64,000 nt of DNA, from positions 56,820,609-56,884,608 of the forward strand of contig CP136066.1 in NCBI GenBank assembly GCA_032622095.1. Reading direction: 5' to 3'. This DNA is from Siphonodentalium dalli (lineage: Eukaryota; Mollusca; Scaphopoda; Gadilida; Siphonodentaliidae). The translations under genes were made by a program, and so were the position numbers. Numbering within the stretch: the stretch's first letter is position 1; each line of letters starts with the position of its first letter. The notes beneath the pieces were generated by a model. It was not told where the DNA came from. It made no database searches and saw only the letters and a list, made by a program, of their open reading frames with translations. Positions 45,125 to 55,558 of this stretch are shown here, piece after piece.

Positions 45125-45847
45125 ATGAAGAAAATGGTTATTGTACCATTCAGAATGTTGGAAGATTTCAAACAATGGAAAATGTCAGAAATGAATAAAC
45201 CTCAATTACCTCCTGATCCTGCAATTTCAAATGTTTCAGATTCTTACAAAGAATTGAAATCAGTTTATGATAAAAATATTTCTGAATCAGAAAAGTCACA
45301 GTTATTTGGAGAAAATTTGTACAAATTGAAAACTTCACAAAAATCTTTAAATTCAAAATTCAGTTTACCTGAACAAAAGTTATCTGAAAACTTTGGGAAC
45401 ATGAGTGACCATATATTGGAAAGTGTTCCATCTAAACTTCATGGTAAAGCACAACAAATTTTAACATTGTTGTCAACTAATCCTAAACTTAGATGGGATG
45501 ATCGTGGACAATTAATTTATGGAACAGAAACAGTTACTGGATCAATTATAATTGATTTGATAAACGATGTTGTTCGTCACCGAAAAGGTTTTGACCCAGT
45601 TGGTTATGAAACATTCCTACGTGGATTGGGGGAACTTAATGTACCACAAGATTATGTAGGTAACAGGAATCGATGGTTGTGGATACAAAGACATTTAAAA
45701 GAAGGTCACACTGGTGATGAGTTTCATACACCTCATTCAACTCCTAGCAGTGGCAAGTCTAGAAAACGTTCAGTTGATATTTTCACACCTCAAAGTTTTC
45801 CTAAAACCAGAAAATCTATTTTGAAAGAATGGTCCCCACTTACATAA
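45125..45847 (+). CDS. Unknown Polinton protein upstream of integrase
   Basis: 240 residues, intact, ending 19 bp inside the integrase frame. The N-terminal 95 residues are polar and helical. A folded-looking core follows (residues about 97-180: LHGKAQQILTLLSTNPKLRW, then GSIIIDLINDVVRHRKGF). The tail is Ser/Lys/Pro-rich and basic. Proteins of this layout are common beside Polinton-type genes in invertebrates, but I know no experimentally defined function. The tight overlap with the integrase suggests shared transcription. Confidence 0.75.
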   Translation: MKKMVIVPFRMLEDFKQWKMSEMNKPQLPPDPAISNVSDSYKELKSVYDKNISESEKSQLFGENLYKLKTSQKSLNSKFSLPEQKLSENFGNMSDHILESVPSKLHGKAQQILTLLSTNPKLRWDDRGQLIYGTETVTGSIIIDLINDVVRHRKGFDPVGYETFLRGLGELNVPQDYVGNRNRWLWIQRHLKEGHTGDEFHTPHSTPSSGKSRKRSVDIFTPQSFPKTRKSILKEWSPLT

Positions 45848-46923
45848 AATTTGACAAACTTCTAACTGAAATTTACTACAATCCAAAAGAAGTTGGTGGT
45901 TTCAGTGGAGCAAATCAACTTTTTAAAAATGCGAAAGAAACAAATAACAAAATTAAACTTTCAGATGTTAAAAAATGGTTACAATGGCAAAAAACATACA
46001 CTTTGCACAAACCAATTGTTCGGAAATTTCGCAGACGTAAAACTATTGTTGCAGGAATTGATATTCAGTGGCAAGCTGATTTGGCAGATTTGCAAACTTT
46101 GCAAAAGCACAATGACAATTACAGATATTTACTTTGTGTTATTGATGTGTTCTCAAAATTTGCATGGGTTGAAAAAATTAAAGACAAAACTGGTAAAACT
46201 TTAGTTAAAACATTTCAGAAAATTCTCAAATCATCAAAACGAAAACCAGTTTCATTTCAATCTGACAAAGGTTCAGAATTCAAAAATAAATTATTTTTAC
46301 AATTTTTGAAATCTAAGAAAATTCATTTTTTCACAACAGAGAATCCAGAGACAAAAGCAAGTATAGTTGAACGTTTTCAACGGACATTGAAAACAAAGAT
46401 GTGGAAATATTTTACACATAATCAAACTTTGAAATACAATGATGTTTTGCACGATTTTGTAAATTCTTACAACAAAAGTTTTCATAGAAGTATTAAGATG
46501 GCACCAGTTTTAGTAACTCGAGAAATTGAAATTGAAGTTTCCAGAAATCTTTATGGAAAGTTAAAAACGAAAAAAGATAAGATCTTGAAAGTTGGAGATT
46601 TTGTTAGAATAAATAAAACAAAGAGAACTTTTGATAAAGGATATCTTCCAAATTGGACAAAAGAAATTTTCAAAATTAGTAGAGTTTGTAAAAGTACACC
46701 ATTAACTTACAAATTAGTAGATTTAGATGGTGAAAACATCGCAGGATCATTTTAGGGTAAAGAAATTCAACATATAAAAGATAATAAAGTTTACGAAATT
46801 GAATCAGTTGTTGGTAAACGTTCAAGAAAAGTTGCTGGTAAATCAGTTAGAGAAATTAAAGTTCCCTGGGCTGGTTATCCTAAAATATTTGACAGTTGGA
46901 TACCTGCCACAAATTTGGTATAA
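45829..46923 (+). pseudogene. Retroviral-type integrase with chromodomain, interrupted by TAG
   Basis: RVE-fold integrase that would insert the element and create the 6-bp duplication. The N-terminal helical region runs to about residue 75. The catalytic triad is D (QADLAD, about 86), D (QSDKGSEF, about 146) and E (SIVERF, about 183), followed by an SH3-like part with KVGDFVRI. At codon 309 a TAG (46753-46755) stops translation. The same frame then continues for 55 codons through a chromodomain-like segment (KVYEIESVVGKR ... PWAGYPKIFDSWIP) to a TAA at 46921. Chromodomains of this class bind histone marks. The truncated product keeps the catalytic core but loses the chromodomain. Confidence 0.92.
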
Positions 46924-46933
46924 AACTTTTAAC

Positions 46934-47122
46934 ATGGCTCAAAATGGTTCAGTTGATCTGGATGCTCCATCACAATTTCAAATCTGTGGAGAAAAAATTG
47001 CAAAAAATCAAGTAACATATTTTACACAAATTATTATAATTGTTGGTATAATCGCTACAGCAATTGTTCATTTAAGTTTACAAAGTGAAAATAACGAACT
47101 GTTGGTTAATTTTACTCAGTAG
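46934..47122 (+). CDS. Small single-TM protein
   Basis: 62 residues starting 10 bp after the integrase's final stop. The N-terminal half is polar; residues about 33-52 (YFTQIIIIVGIIATAIVHLS) form one clear membrane helix, followed by a short polar tail. Small membrane proteins occupy this position in other Polinton-like elements, perhaps as minor virion components. Function unknown. Confidence 0.7.
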   Translation: MAQNGSVDLDAPSQFQICGEKIAKNQVTYFTQIIIIVGIIATAIVHLSLQSENNELLVNFTQ

Positions 47123-47194
47123 TTCTTTGGGATACATTTTACCAACACCGCGTTTGAAATATTTGAAAAATCAGTCGACAGAAATTTTGAAAGT

Positions 47195-48046
47195 ATGAAT
47201 TCTTTCTACATTACAATTCCGAGCGACAGTTCAATGGTAATGTATCCAAACAATTCTCAATGTTGTTTTACTGTACAATTACCAAAACCAATTCAAATTA
47301 ATAAAGAAAAATGGGAAGTTGCATTAGTCGAACTGATAACACCTTCAGAAACATACAATGTTACAGGGGATTCGTGTAAATTCAATTTGATTACAACTGA
47401 TGCAATAATACTGTCTGTTCTTCAAAATCGTTTTGAAGAAAAGATATTTACGAGACCTGATGGCGTTCGTGCAATTGAAATACAGATACGAGAAGGTTCG
47501 TATACCTCTGCGACAGATTTACTTGATACAATGCAAGATGTAATTGATGAAACACTTGGAGAAGCAATGCAAAACGAATACGGATTTCACATCAAGTACT
47601 CAAAAGTTACAAAACGTGTGAAAATTATTCGCAAGAGTTTAAGTATCCCAAAACTAGGAATTGAATTACCACAAAGTCTTTTGCACAAGTTGGGTTACAA
47701 AACTGAAAACGCTTCTGAAGATTTTTATTCAAATAGTAGATTTCCGTTTGGTGTAGATTTGTTTGTTGGTCATAATCAAATGTTTGTTTATTCTGATATT
47801 GCCGATTTCACAATTGTTGGAAATGTTGAAGTACAAATTTTACGAGTTGTTTCTTTCAGAATTAAAAGAGATATCGACGGATTACATGTAAAACATGAAT
47901 TTTTAAATTTACATTATGTTCCAGTTTCAAAGTCATACTTTGACAAAATTAGTGTAAATATAAGTGCCGACACAGGAAAATCAATTCAGTTTATTGGTGG
48001 TAAGTCTTTGGCGAAGCTGCATTTCAGAAAACGAGAGGAGTTCTAA
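47195..48046 (+). CDS. Minor capsid protein (penton-like, single jelly-roll)
   Basis: 283 residues, intact. The N-terminus (SFYITIPSDSS, then CCFTVQLPKPIQI and KWEVALVELITPS) is the beta-rich start typical of Polinton penton proteins. The rest alternates predicted strands and ends basic (GKSLAKLHFRKREEF). In related particles the penton forms pentamers at the vertices between hexon-like capsomers. It precedes the small pVI-like gene and the major capsid gene, the usual order. Confidence 0.85.
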   Translation: MNSFYITIPSDSSMVMYPNNSQCCFTVQLPKPIQINKEKWEVALVELITPSETYNVTGDSCKFNLITTDAIILSVLQNRFEEKIFTRPDGVRAIEIQIREGSYTSATDLLDTMQDVIDETLGEAMQNEYGFHIKYSKVTKRVKIIRKSLSIPKLGIELPQSLLHKLGYKTENASEDFYSNSRFPFGVDLFVGHNQMFVYSDIADFTIVGNVEVQILRVVSFRIKRDIDGLHVKHEFLNLHYVPVSKSYFDKISVNISADTGKSIQFIGGKSLAKLHFRKREEF

Positions 48047-48051
48047 AAACA

Positions 48052-48426
48052 ATGTTCCCCGTGTATAGAGGTGTACCACGGCAATATGGTAACGGTATTG
48101 GTTCAATTTTCAAATCACTTATGAGATCTGCTGTACAATTTCTAAAACCGATTGGTCGGACAGCTTTACAACTTGCGAAAAAATACACTTTTGGTGTTGC
48201 AGATGAAATTATTAATCAAGGTAAAAGTCCGAAAGAAGCGTTGATGTCTGAAGGTAAAAAAGCTTTAAAATCTTTTGGAACACAAGCTAAAAATCAAATT
48301 TTGAACTCGAGACAAAAACCTAGAAAAAGAGTAGCGAATTCAAAAATGAATCATTCAGCTGTCAAACGCCGAAAAAGTCAGTCGAAAAAACATCCTAGCA
48401 GTCGAGCTCTTGATATTTTTGATTAA
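48052..48426 (+). CDS. Small basic amphipathic protein between penton and hexon genes
   Basis: 124 residues. The N-terminus is Gly/Arg-rich, then amphipathic helices GSIFKSLMRSAVQFLKPIGR and TALQLAKKYTFGVADEI, a connecting acidic-basic region, and a strongly basic tail (RKPRKRV, KRRKSQSKKH). The arrangement resembles adenovirus pVI or core proteins, with a membrane-active helix followed by a DNA-binding tail, and its location inside the capsid cluster supports that. Homology is not demonstrable here. Spacers of 5 and 2 bp to its neighbours. Confidence 0.7.
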   Translation: MFPVYRGVPRQYGNGIGSIFKSLMRSAVQFLKPIGRTALQLAKKYTFGVADEIINQGKSPKEALMSEGKKALKSFGTQAKNQILNSRQKPRKRVANSKMNHSAVKRRKSQSKKHPSSRALDIFD

Positions 48427-48428
48427 TC

Positions 48429-49733
48429 ATGGCACAAATGGTAAATGGATCATGCGAATGCAATAAATCGGAACTTGATATAACACATGTTCCACCAACG
48501 GTGGCTACAATGTCAGAATCGCAGTGGATCGAAAATCATCCGATTGCACCGCTGAATAATTCTGCTCCGATAGAGTTTGTCATACCATCTCAAACCGAAA
48601 AGTGGACAGATATTAATCAATCTTATCTTTATGTGAAATTCAAAATTACAAAAAAAGATGGAACTAATTTGTTAGCTGGTACGGAATTAGCACCTGTTAA
48701 CAATTTCTTTCATAGCATGTTCAGCAGTATCGATGTTTACTTGAACAACAAATTGATAACTTCGAATTCTGACACTTACCCATACCGAGCATATTTCGAA
48801 AATCTGTTGGGATACTCTCCAGAATATAAAGATAATCAATTAGCAAATTTAGAAATGTGGTATGGCGATACAGCAGAACAATTTGAAGAGAATACCAAAG
48901 GTGGTGGCAATGCTGGATTAACTTCTAGAGAAAGTTTGATCGGTGGTAGTAAAATTGTTGAACTATGTGGACGCTTACACACTGATCTGTTTCTTCAAGA
49001 AAAATATTTACCAAATGGAATTGAAATTCGTATCAGATTAAACAGATCACCATCAAAATTTTGCCTCATTGGCGCCGAGGATGGACAAATTGTTTTCGAA
49101 TCAGCAGTGTTCCATGTCAGAACAGTTAGTCTCTTTCCAGCGGTCTCAAATAAATTAAATCAAGAAATTGTCCAGTCAAAAATGAAAATACCTATCAGAC
49201 GAGTAGAAATAAAAACTTTCACAATTAGTACTGGACTTAGATCAAAAATTGAAGACCACTTATTTCAAGGACAATTACCAAAGAGAATTTTTATTGCGTT
49301 GGTCGAAAATAAAGATATGAATGGAGATTTGGGTACCAATCCATTCCACTTCAAACATTTCAGTTTGAATAAATTGGAAGTTAGTCAAGACGGTCATACA
49401 ATACATAACCGTCCATTTGAACCAAACTTCGCAACAAAACAATGTCTCAGATCATATTTATCTTTGTATCAATCTTTAGGAATGTTTGGTGTTAACAAAT
49501 CAATTGGCATTAATTTAAAAGAATATATGAATGGTTATTGTTTGTGGGGTTTCGACTTGACACCGGACCAAGGAAGTGACGAGGGACATCTACATCCTAT
49601 AAAGACAGGGAACCTGCGTTTGGAGCTTCAGTTCTAGACAGCTCTCACTACAGCCGTCAACGTTTTGGTGTATGCTGAATTCGACAGTGAAATAGAGATC
49701 ACAGCTTTGAGAGAAGTGGTTACTGACTATTAG
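48429..49733 (+). pseudogene. Major capsid protein (hexon-like, double jelly-roll), interrupted by TAG
   Basis: Full frame of 434 codons with a TAG at codon 403 (49635-49637). Upstream, HPIAPLNNSAPIEFVIP, WTDINQSYLYVKFKI and TYPYRAYFENLLGYS match the first jelly-roll of Polinton major capsid proteins. ELCGRLHTDLFLQEKYLPNG and FSGQLP-like FQGQLPKRIFIALV match the second, and YCLWGFDLTPD the end. After the TAG the same frame continues for 31 codons (AVNVLVYAEFDSEIEI), the beta-strand expected at the C-terminus of this family, and ends at TAG 49731. The early stop therefore removes a conserved terminal strand. Either decay or TAG readthrough would explain it. Confidence 0.9.
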
Positions 49734-49734
49734 G

Positions 49735-50193
49735 ATGGAGTTCACATCACAGCTATGGAACTACTATGAAGAATACCAATGTTCACAACACGTTGCTCCG
49801 AGATTAAACCTGATCTTGGACACACTCAACAACGCTATGATTGAAGAACTACAAGAACTTATTCGCAAGGAAGTGTCAGCAAACTGTGAAGGATGTAAAA
49901 TAGAACATCCTAGTCAACGTGAACATGTTCTGTGTTTGTTCTCTACAACTGATGATTGGACAAACCAGTTTATCGACTCGGTGCTGATTAAACTTGACAT
50001 ATACAATGTTATGGAAAGATGGTTCCCGAAGCTGATGGAGTTAAACCCACACTGCAAGGAGAAGTTCGAAGCATACGTCATGTGGGATCATCTGAGAAAC
50101 AGTTTGGAGGTCAACCGCAAAAAATTCGACGCAGAGTGGACTCTGATGTGGTCACAGCGAGTCAAAGAGAATTACAACGATGCAGACAGCTGA
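49735..50193 (+). CDS. Unknown Polinton protein with Cys motif
   Basis: 152 residues, starting 1 bp after the capsid gene's final stop. Residues about 50-67 (CEGCKIEHPSQREHVLCLF) hold a Cys/His cluster (CX2CX3H...HX2C) that could bind zinc. The rest is helical with many aromatic and charged residues (MERWFPKLMELNPHC). Its reading frame overlaps the protease start by 14 bp. It is probably expressed with the capsid and protease genes; function unknown. Confidence 0.75.
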   Translation: MEFTSQLWNYYEEYQCSQHVAPRLNLILDTLNNAMIEELQELIRKEVSANCEGCKIEHPSQREHVLCLFSTTDDWTNQFIDSVLIKLDIYNVMERWFPKLMELNPHCKEKFEAYVMWDHLRNSLEVNRKKFDAEWTLMWSQRVKENYNDADS

Positions 50194-50653
50194 ACTTCAA
50201 TATATTCTGGACAATTCCTGGTTGCGTAAACTTAACACATATGTTTGTGCTAGAGATCTGTTACCAGAGAAGAAACCACAACATATTCAAGCATATATTG
50301 TGAACACGCACTCATCGGATCAGCCAGGAGAACACTGGACCTTGATGTTATTCAAGGGAAGATCAGCTGTATACTTCGACTCATTTGGACTACCACCACC
50401 GAGACGATATATGTTACCATTCATAAAAAGGAACTCATCAGCATGGACTATGAATACAACACGATATCAACATCGTGGGACAAATGTGTGTGGATTATAT
50501 TGTATATTCGCACTCCACCACATGATGAAAGGAAAGAGGATGAAAAGATTATTCAATTCTAGGGATTTCTTCAAGAATGACAGAACAATAGTTCGATGGT
50601 TTGGAAAACACTATGGTCGATTATACAGAAAAGCAAATTTGCTGTTGAATTAA
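50180..50653 (+). CDS. Adenain-like maturation cysteine protease
   Basis: 157 residues, intact. The catalytic order His-Asp/Glu-Gln-Cys of the C5/Ulp1 fold is visible: GEHWTLMLF (His about 51), VYFDSFGLPPP (Asp about 68), the region RYQHRG with Gln (about 97), and NVCGLYCIFALHH (Cys about 104). Length and motifs fit the protease that trims virion precursors in adenoviruses and Polintons. It is the last gene. An AATAAA lies at 50915-50920. Confidence 0.92.
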   Translation: MQTAELQYILDNSWLRKLNTYVCARDLLPEKKPQHIQAYIVNTHSSDQPGEHWTLMLFKGRSAVYFDSFGLPPPRRYMLPFIKRNSSAWTMNTTRYQHRGTNVCGLYCIFALHHMMKGKRMKRLFNSRDFFKNDRTIVRWFGKHYGRLYRKANLLLN

Positions 50654-51037
50654 ACTTCACCAGCACATCGACGGCTGATATACATACAACGCAAAGAAGA
50701 CGACGACCAGATAACAACGAATGTGTCAACAACTCCACAAAATAGACTCTTTTGTTATTGATTCAGCGTAGGATGTTGTAGGATGTTGTAGGATGTTCAA
50801 TTAAGTTTCTTCAAATCAGAGACCTTGTTTTGTACATAAATTATTGTCCTTTGTTAATATTATTGATGTATAATAATATATTATTGTTCATTGTTCTTGT
50901 TCTTGTTTTTGAAAAATAAATGATAAATTTCAACAAAATCGTTTTCACTGTAGGATCCCCACCAATTGATTCTGTTCGTGTCGATGTGTCATCTCTGGTC
51001 AGAATTATACAAACTTTAAATTAGTTATGAAAAAATG
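50654..51037. other. Non-coding 3' region of the Polinton
   Basis: Holds a short GGATGTTGTA tandem repeat (about 50770-50800), an AATAAA at 50915-50920 that probably ends the rightward transcripts, and no open frame of note. Confidence 0.6.
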
Positions 51038-51328
51038 TCTAAGTCCATTTTCATTTTTTCGATCAGAAATGTCACATCAATGACAGGAACATCTATCCTC
51101 AGGGTGGGAACTATGGCCCAGTACCCCCCAGACATGGGCACTATGGCCCAGTACCCCCCAGACATGGGCACTATGGCCCAGTACCCCCCCAGACATGGGC
51201 ACTATGGCCCATGGGCCATAGTGCCCATGTCTGGGGGGTACTGGGCCATAGTGCCCATGTCTGGGGGGTACTGGGCCATAGTGCCCATGTCTGGGGGGTA
51301 CTGGGCCATAGTACCCACCATTACTACT
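51038..51328. repeat. Right terminal inverted repeat of the Polinton
   Basis: Complementary to 34271-34492. It contains 3.5 direct 30-bp units followed by 3.5 inverted ones, giving a nearly perfect foldback (about 51103-51319) centred near 51213. The end sequence is CCCACCATTACTACT. Confidence 0.92.
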
Positions 51329-51334
51329 AGTGTG
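51329..51334. repeat. Target site duplication, right copy (AGTGTG)
   Basis: Continues into TATGTTATATCTCAATGATTGG, matching the empty host repeat paralogue at 29934 onward (TATGTTATATCTCAGACTGA). Confidence 0.9.
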
Positions 51335-51384
51335 TATGTTATATCTCAATGATTGGAAACAGCTGGAAAATTGCAACTACTTTT

Positions 51385-51950
51385 GGCGGTTAGAATTGTC
51401 GAAAGTGACGCCGATGTTGTCAGGGTGAGAACAGGGGAGGGGCAGGAATATTTTTTGTCGCCGATTGCCACCAAACTCATATATAATCATCCCCATGATA
51501 TAAGGAATCTAATAGTGTGGTTTAAATGTGTCAAAAGTGGCGATGTTCGAGTCAGGGATACACGAAAGGGGAGAGGGGCACCAAAATTGATAATAATAAT
51601 TTTAGCGCCGATTTCCACCAAATTGATACACATTCTTCTCCATGATACAACGAATCTAATTGTGTGATTTAAAGACGCCAAATTAGTCTCGTTTGTGTGA
51701 GAGATTGGGGGGGCACTAAATTTGATAATAATTGGTGTATTCGCCAATTGCCACCAAACATATACAAATCACCCCCATGGTATGAGGACTCTAATGGTGT
51801 GGCTCAAATCTGCCAAAGTGGCGTCGTTCGAGTCAGGTGTTCACTGGAAGGGAGAGGCGCAATTGATACACAATAGTTTAGCCAATTTCCACCAAATTGA
51901 TACACATTCTTATCCGTTGGCGGTGAGCATGCTGTTAAAATATTCACCTC
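51385..51950 (+). mobile_element. Helitron-like unit fragment
   Basis: Four diverged ~130-150-bp units of the same family as 17.4-27.7 kb (CGCCGATTGCCACCAAACTC, AGCGCCGATTTCCACCAAAT, CGAGTCAGG words). The 5' leader and 3' end are lacking. It begins near GAATTGTCGAAAGTGACGCC, joined to the host repeat beside the Polinton. Confidence 0.6.
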
Positions 51951-51956
51951 CGTCAA

Positions 51957-52530
51957 ATGTGTTATGTAAACAAAAGCAAAAAACGTCACGTTTCCTGGGT
52001 TTTGTTTAGATCCGGATATGGTAAACATAAAGAGCGTTATTTGTTACTAATTTCCTTATATGGAAATAATAAAGAGCGTTTATATAATGTTTGTGTGCTT
52101 AACCACTGTAATTGCGTTGTGTTATGTAAACAGAAGCAAAACTTCCGTAACACGAGCAGGCTGTTATTTACGCAATCACCGTACACCTTGGGGACAATAT
52201 ACTATTTACATATGAACAAAACTGTACATATTTTAATTGTCCATATTATGTAAACAAAAGCAAAAACCGTTACGTTTCCTTGCTTTTGTTTAGATCCGGA
52301 TATGGTAAACATAAAGAGCGTTTTTTGTTACTGTTTTCCTTATATGGAAATAATAAAGAGCGTTTATATAATTTGTGTGTGATCAACCACTATAATTGCG
52401 TTGTGTTATGTAAACAGAAGCAAAACTTCTGTAACACGAGCAGACTGCTGTTTACGCAACCATAGTACACATTGATGACAATATACTATTTACGCGCTGA
52501 TTATGTTTGCATATGAACAAAACTATATAT
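51957..52530. repeat. 285-bp tandem duplication
   Basis: Units marked by TAGATCCGGATATGGTAAAC (about 52006 and 52291) and AATTGCGTTGTGTTATGTAA (about 52111 and 52396), spaced 285 bp. Open frames of 60-98 codons here are repeat translations. Confidence 0.88.
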
Positions 52531-52808
52531 ATTTTAATAGTCTTTCTGTTGGTTGCGATTTGAACACATATGAATATTTCTGCAACGAACGCCGCCCGTG
52601 CCTTTGATTATTATAACCAATGCCATGTACTGATATAGCGTTTTACAAAGATTAAACCAGGTCCCCGCATTCGTGTATTGAGGGTTAAATTTCTCGCGTA
52701 TGCTAGCATCTTATATTATATCTAGTCATGTTATAAGACTATTTCAAGAATGTGACCCCAGAATATAAAGTACATATTATGTGTCTCCATAACTTTGGTT
52801 TTTAATCT
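52531..52808. other. No gene seen
   Basis: AT-rich, no open frame or repeat structure worth naming. Confidence 0.4.
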
Positions 52809-52918
52809 GTGTCCCCCTAATACCGCAAGTAGTGGTATTTATTGCATATGTCCCCCTAATAAGGTTCATGTTGTATGTAAAATGAGCAAACATTAGGGAG
52901 ACGGTATTAGGGGGACAC
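52809..52918. mobile_element. Short inverted-repeat element (110 bp)
   Basis: Perfect 16-bp ends GTGTCCCCCTAATACC (52809-52824) and its complement (52903-52918), with a second TCCCCCTAATA word inside. MITE-like, but no target duplication is clear. Confidence 0.6.
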
Positions 52919-53101
52919 TTGTTATATATTTTTAAATATTATAATAGTCATAACAAATGACATCATAGATGGTTTTTCGATTAATACCAAATGCTCTCAC
53001 CACACCCAGAAGCTATGGGTTGCATAGAAAATGATATATCGAGATGTCTCCCTAAGGTCGGATTATTTCAAGAGTCTCCCTAAGGTCGTTAATGTTGTTA
53101 G

Positions 53102-53103
<2 letters not shown>

Positions 53104-53139
<36 letters not shown>
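53104..53139. repeat. (TA)n microsatellite at a Helitron-like 5' end
   Basis: About 18 TA units run directly into TCTATTTGCGAATGTCTG, the 5' start of the next Helitron-like copy. Confidence 0.9.
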
Positions 53140-53141
<2 letters not shown>

Positions 53142-53966
53142 ATTTGCGAATGTCTGTCTGTCTGTCTGTTTGTGTTCTATAGAAATTCACAGGGGACCAT
53201 CTAGATGATGCCAAAGGGATCTACTAGGAGTAGCTTTTTACGAGAAAGATAATGATCGGGGTTAGAATTTTCTAAAGTGACGCCGTTGTTGTCAGGGGCA
53301 GAAAAAGGGGAGGGCAGAAAAATATTTGTCGCCGATTGCCACCAAACTTATATATAATCATCCCCATAATATGGGGAATCTAATGGCATGGTTTAAATAT
53401 TGCAAAAGTCGCGCCGTTCGCGTCAGGGGTGCCCAGAAGGGGGAGGGCAGATTTTGTTTTCTGTCGCCGATTGCCACGAAACTTACATATACTCATCCCA
53501 ATGATATGAAGAATCCAACGGTGTGGTTTAAATATGTCAAAAGTGGCGTCGTTTCAGTCAGGGATGAACGGAAGGGGAGAGGGGCACCAAAATTGATAAA
53601 ACTAATTTTAGCGCCGATTTCCACCAAATTGATATATATTCTTCTTCATGATACAAGGAATCTAATTGTGCGATTTAACAACGCCAACTTGTTGTTTTTG
53701 GATGAGAGATTGGGAGGGGGTGGTCACTTATAAACAATCATCTCCATGATATCAGGAGTGTAATCGTGTGGTTTAAGGATGTCACAAGTGGTGCCATTCG
53801 AGTCAGTGGTGTACAAAAAATTATATCTATATGTTTAGTGCCGATTTCCACCAGATTGATACATATTCTTCTGCGTGATACGAGGAATCTTATCGTGTAG
53901 TTTAGATACACCAAATTGGTGCCCTATGGGTGAGAGATATGGGGACCTTATATTTGATACGAATTT

Positions 53967-54612
53967 TTATTATATGCTTCCCCATTAAATAGTGGGAAAT
54001 TGCCGTGGCGTAGAGCGTTATATCCATCGCCTGGACCGACTCGATGGATAACACTGACCGACTCGATGGATAACACTGACCGACTCGATGGATAACACAA
54101 TAGTATTACTTTTTCGGAGACTACTTCCGGTTTATAGCGGCGAATCACATTATGTTTCAAAGCGTATCAATAACAGCCGGACTATTGTTTTAATTATTGA
54201 TTTTCACGGTTCATAAACTGTTATTTAATTGTTATAATGTTAACTCATTTGTCTTAATATATTCTTATCACTAAATTATGTATACATTAATTTTCTCGCA
54301 TCATTTCAGAATAAAACAATGGGGACTATTTCTTATGGCGGCTATGCTCGATATTTGTCATTCGGTGGTGAGCAAATCAATTGATGGAATGTAAACAAAA
54401 TGCAAATGTCGAAGCTTTCTAACAATTTGAAGTGAACTGTAGGACAAAATTAACAGTTTTGGTGCGGTTTATAGCGCATATAATAAAAAGAAAACCTACG
54501 GGTTTTGGTTGAATACCCGGATTATCTCATTCGTGGGTGCAAGAAAGTACAGAATTTCCACTCACTCATGAGATAATTCGGGTATTCAACCAAAACTCGT
54601 AGGTATTCTCTA
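53967..54612. other. Insertion in Helitron-like copy C with 22-bp triplet and long hairpin
   Basis: Absent from the paralogous point in 24560-27729 (near 25887). It contains three exact-to-near-exact 22-bp units starting GACCGACTCGATGG (54034-54099). A long hairpin at about 54493-54604 has arms that share CCTACGGGTTTTGGTTGAAT and GATTATCTCAT. It carries no coding frame. No clear inverted ends or target duplication, so class unknown. Confidence 0.55.
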
Positions 54613-55558
54613 TGTATACTCGGCAATTTTCACCAATTTCATATATATGCATCTCTAATCTCTAATGAGTCTTAGTGTGTGCAGCTTGAGTCCGAAATAG
54701 GGACGGGAGGGTCGCCAAAACTGATACAAAATATTTTTAGTACCAATTAGCATCAAATTCAGACACGTCCTTCTCAAATGATACAAGAAATAAAATCGTG
54801 CTGTCTGTCTGTCTTTTTGACTGTCTGTGTGCGTTCTATATATAACTTCCCGCGGTACAATCGAGATGGCACCAAGGCGTTCTAAGAGGGGTAACTTTTT
54901 ACAAGGAAGATAATGGTGCGGGTTAAAATTTTCTAAAATGACGCTGTTGGTGGGAGAGGAAATTTAAAATATATGGTGAAATAGTTTTGTCGCTGATTTC
55001 CACCAAACGAATACATAAATCACCTACGCAATATGGCGTTGTTCGAGCCAGCGTTGCATCAACAATTGATTTTATAAACCAAATTCATACACGTTTTTCT
55101 CTAATGATATACCATGAATTAAATGACATTTGGTGTCGTTTGCGTCACGGATGGCGAGCGGATATGCACTATCATTGATAAGATTGCTATTCGCCGATAT
55201 CCACATATAAGTTATATACAGTCACCAGGCCATCTCCATATCAGCTTAAGTAGTTGGGCGTTCACAGTTCACAATCCCGACATATGGTGACCCACATAAG
55301 TCACTTGAACAATTATATCTTCTCAACAGTCATATTTATATGGGAATGGCAATCAAGGCATTCACACAATGAGCTAGCAAAAAGAGATAACTATATAAAA
55401 GAAGCATTAAACGTATATTTATCATTCTATTGAAGAGATACATATATTCGTGCAAACTGAGACATCGAACCGTCAGAGGATTGCATATATATAATAACAA
55501 AATTTAGTCTGTTCCATTCAATACAGTTTTCACAAAAAGTTACAATTTTTCAAGAGAT

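Larger units (their letters stand above)
34271..51328 (+). mobile_element. Polinton/Maverick (polintovirus-like) element, 17.06 kb
   Basis: Terminal inverted repeats beginning AGTAGTAATGGTGGG, a 6-bp target duplication AGTGTG (34265-34270 and 51329-51334), and the hallmark gene set define it: PolB, packaging ATPase, retroviral-type integrase, adenain-like protease, and penton-like and hexon-like capsid proteins. Length and gene content match Polintons. Six-base duplications are the family norm. The replication, capsid and integration genes are all on the + strand with almost no spacing; the left 4.3 kb holds accessory genes on both strands. Several core genes are interrupted (described individually), so this copy is probably not autonomous. 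Confidence 0.97.
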
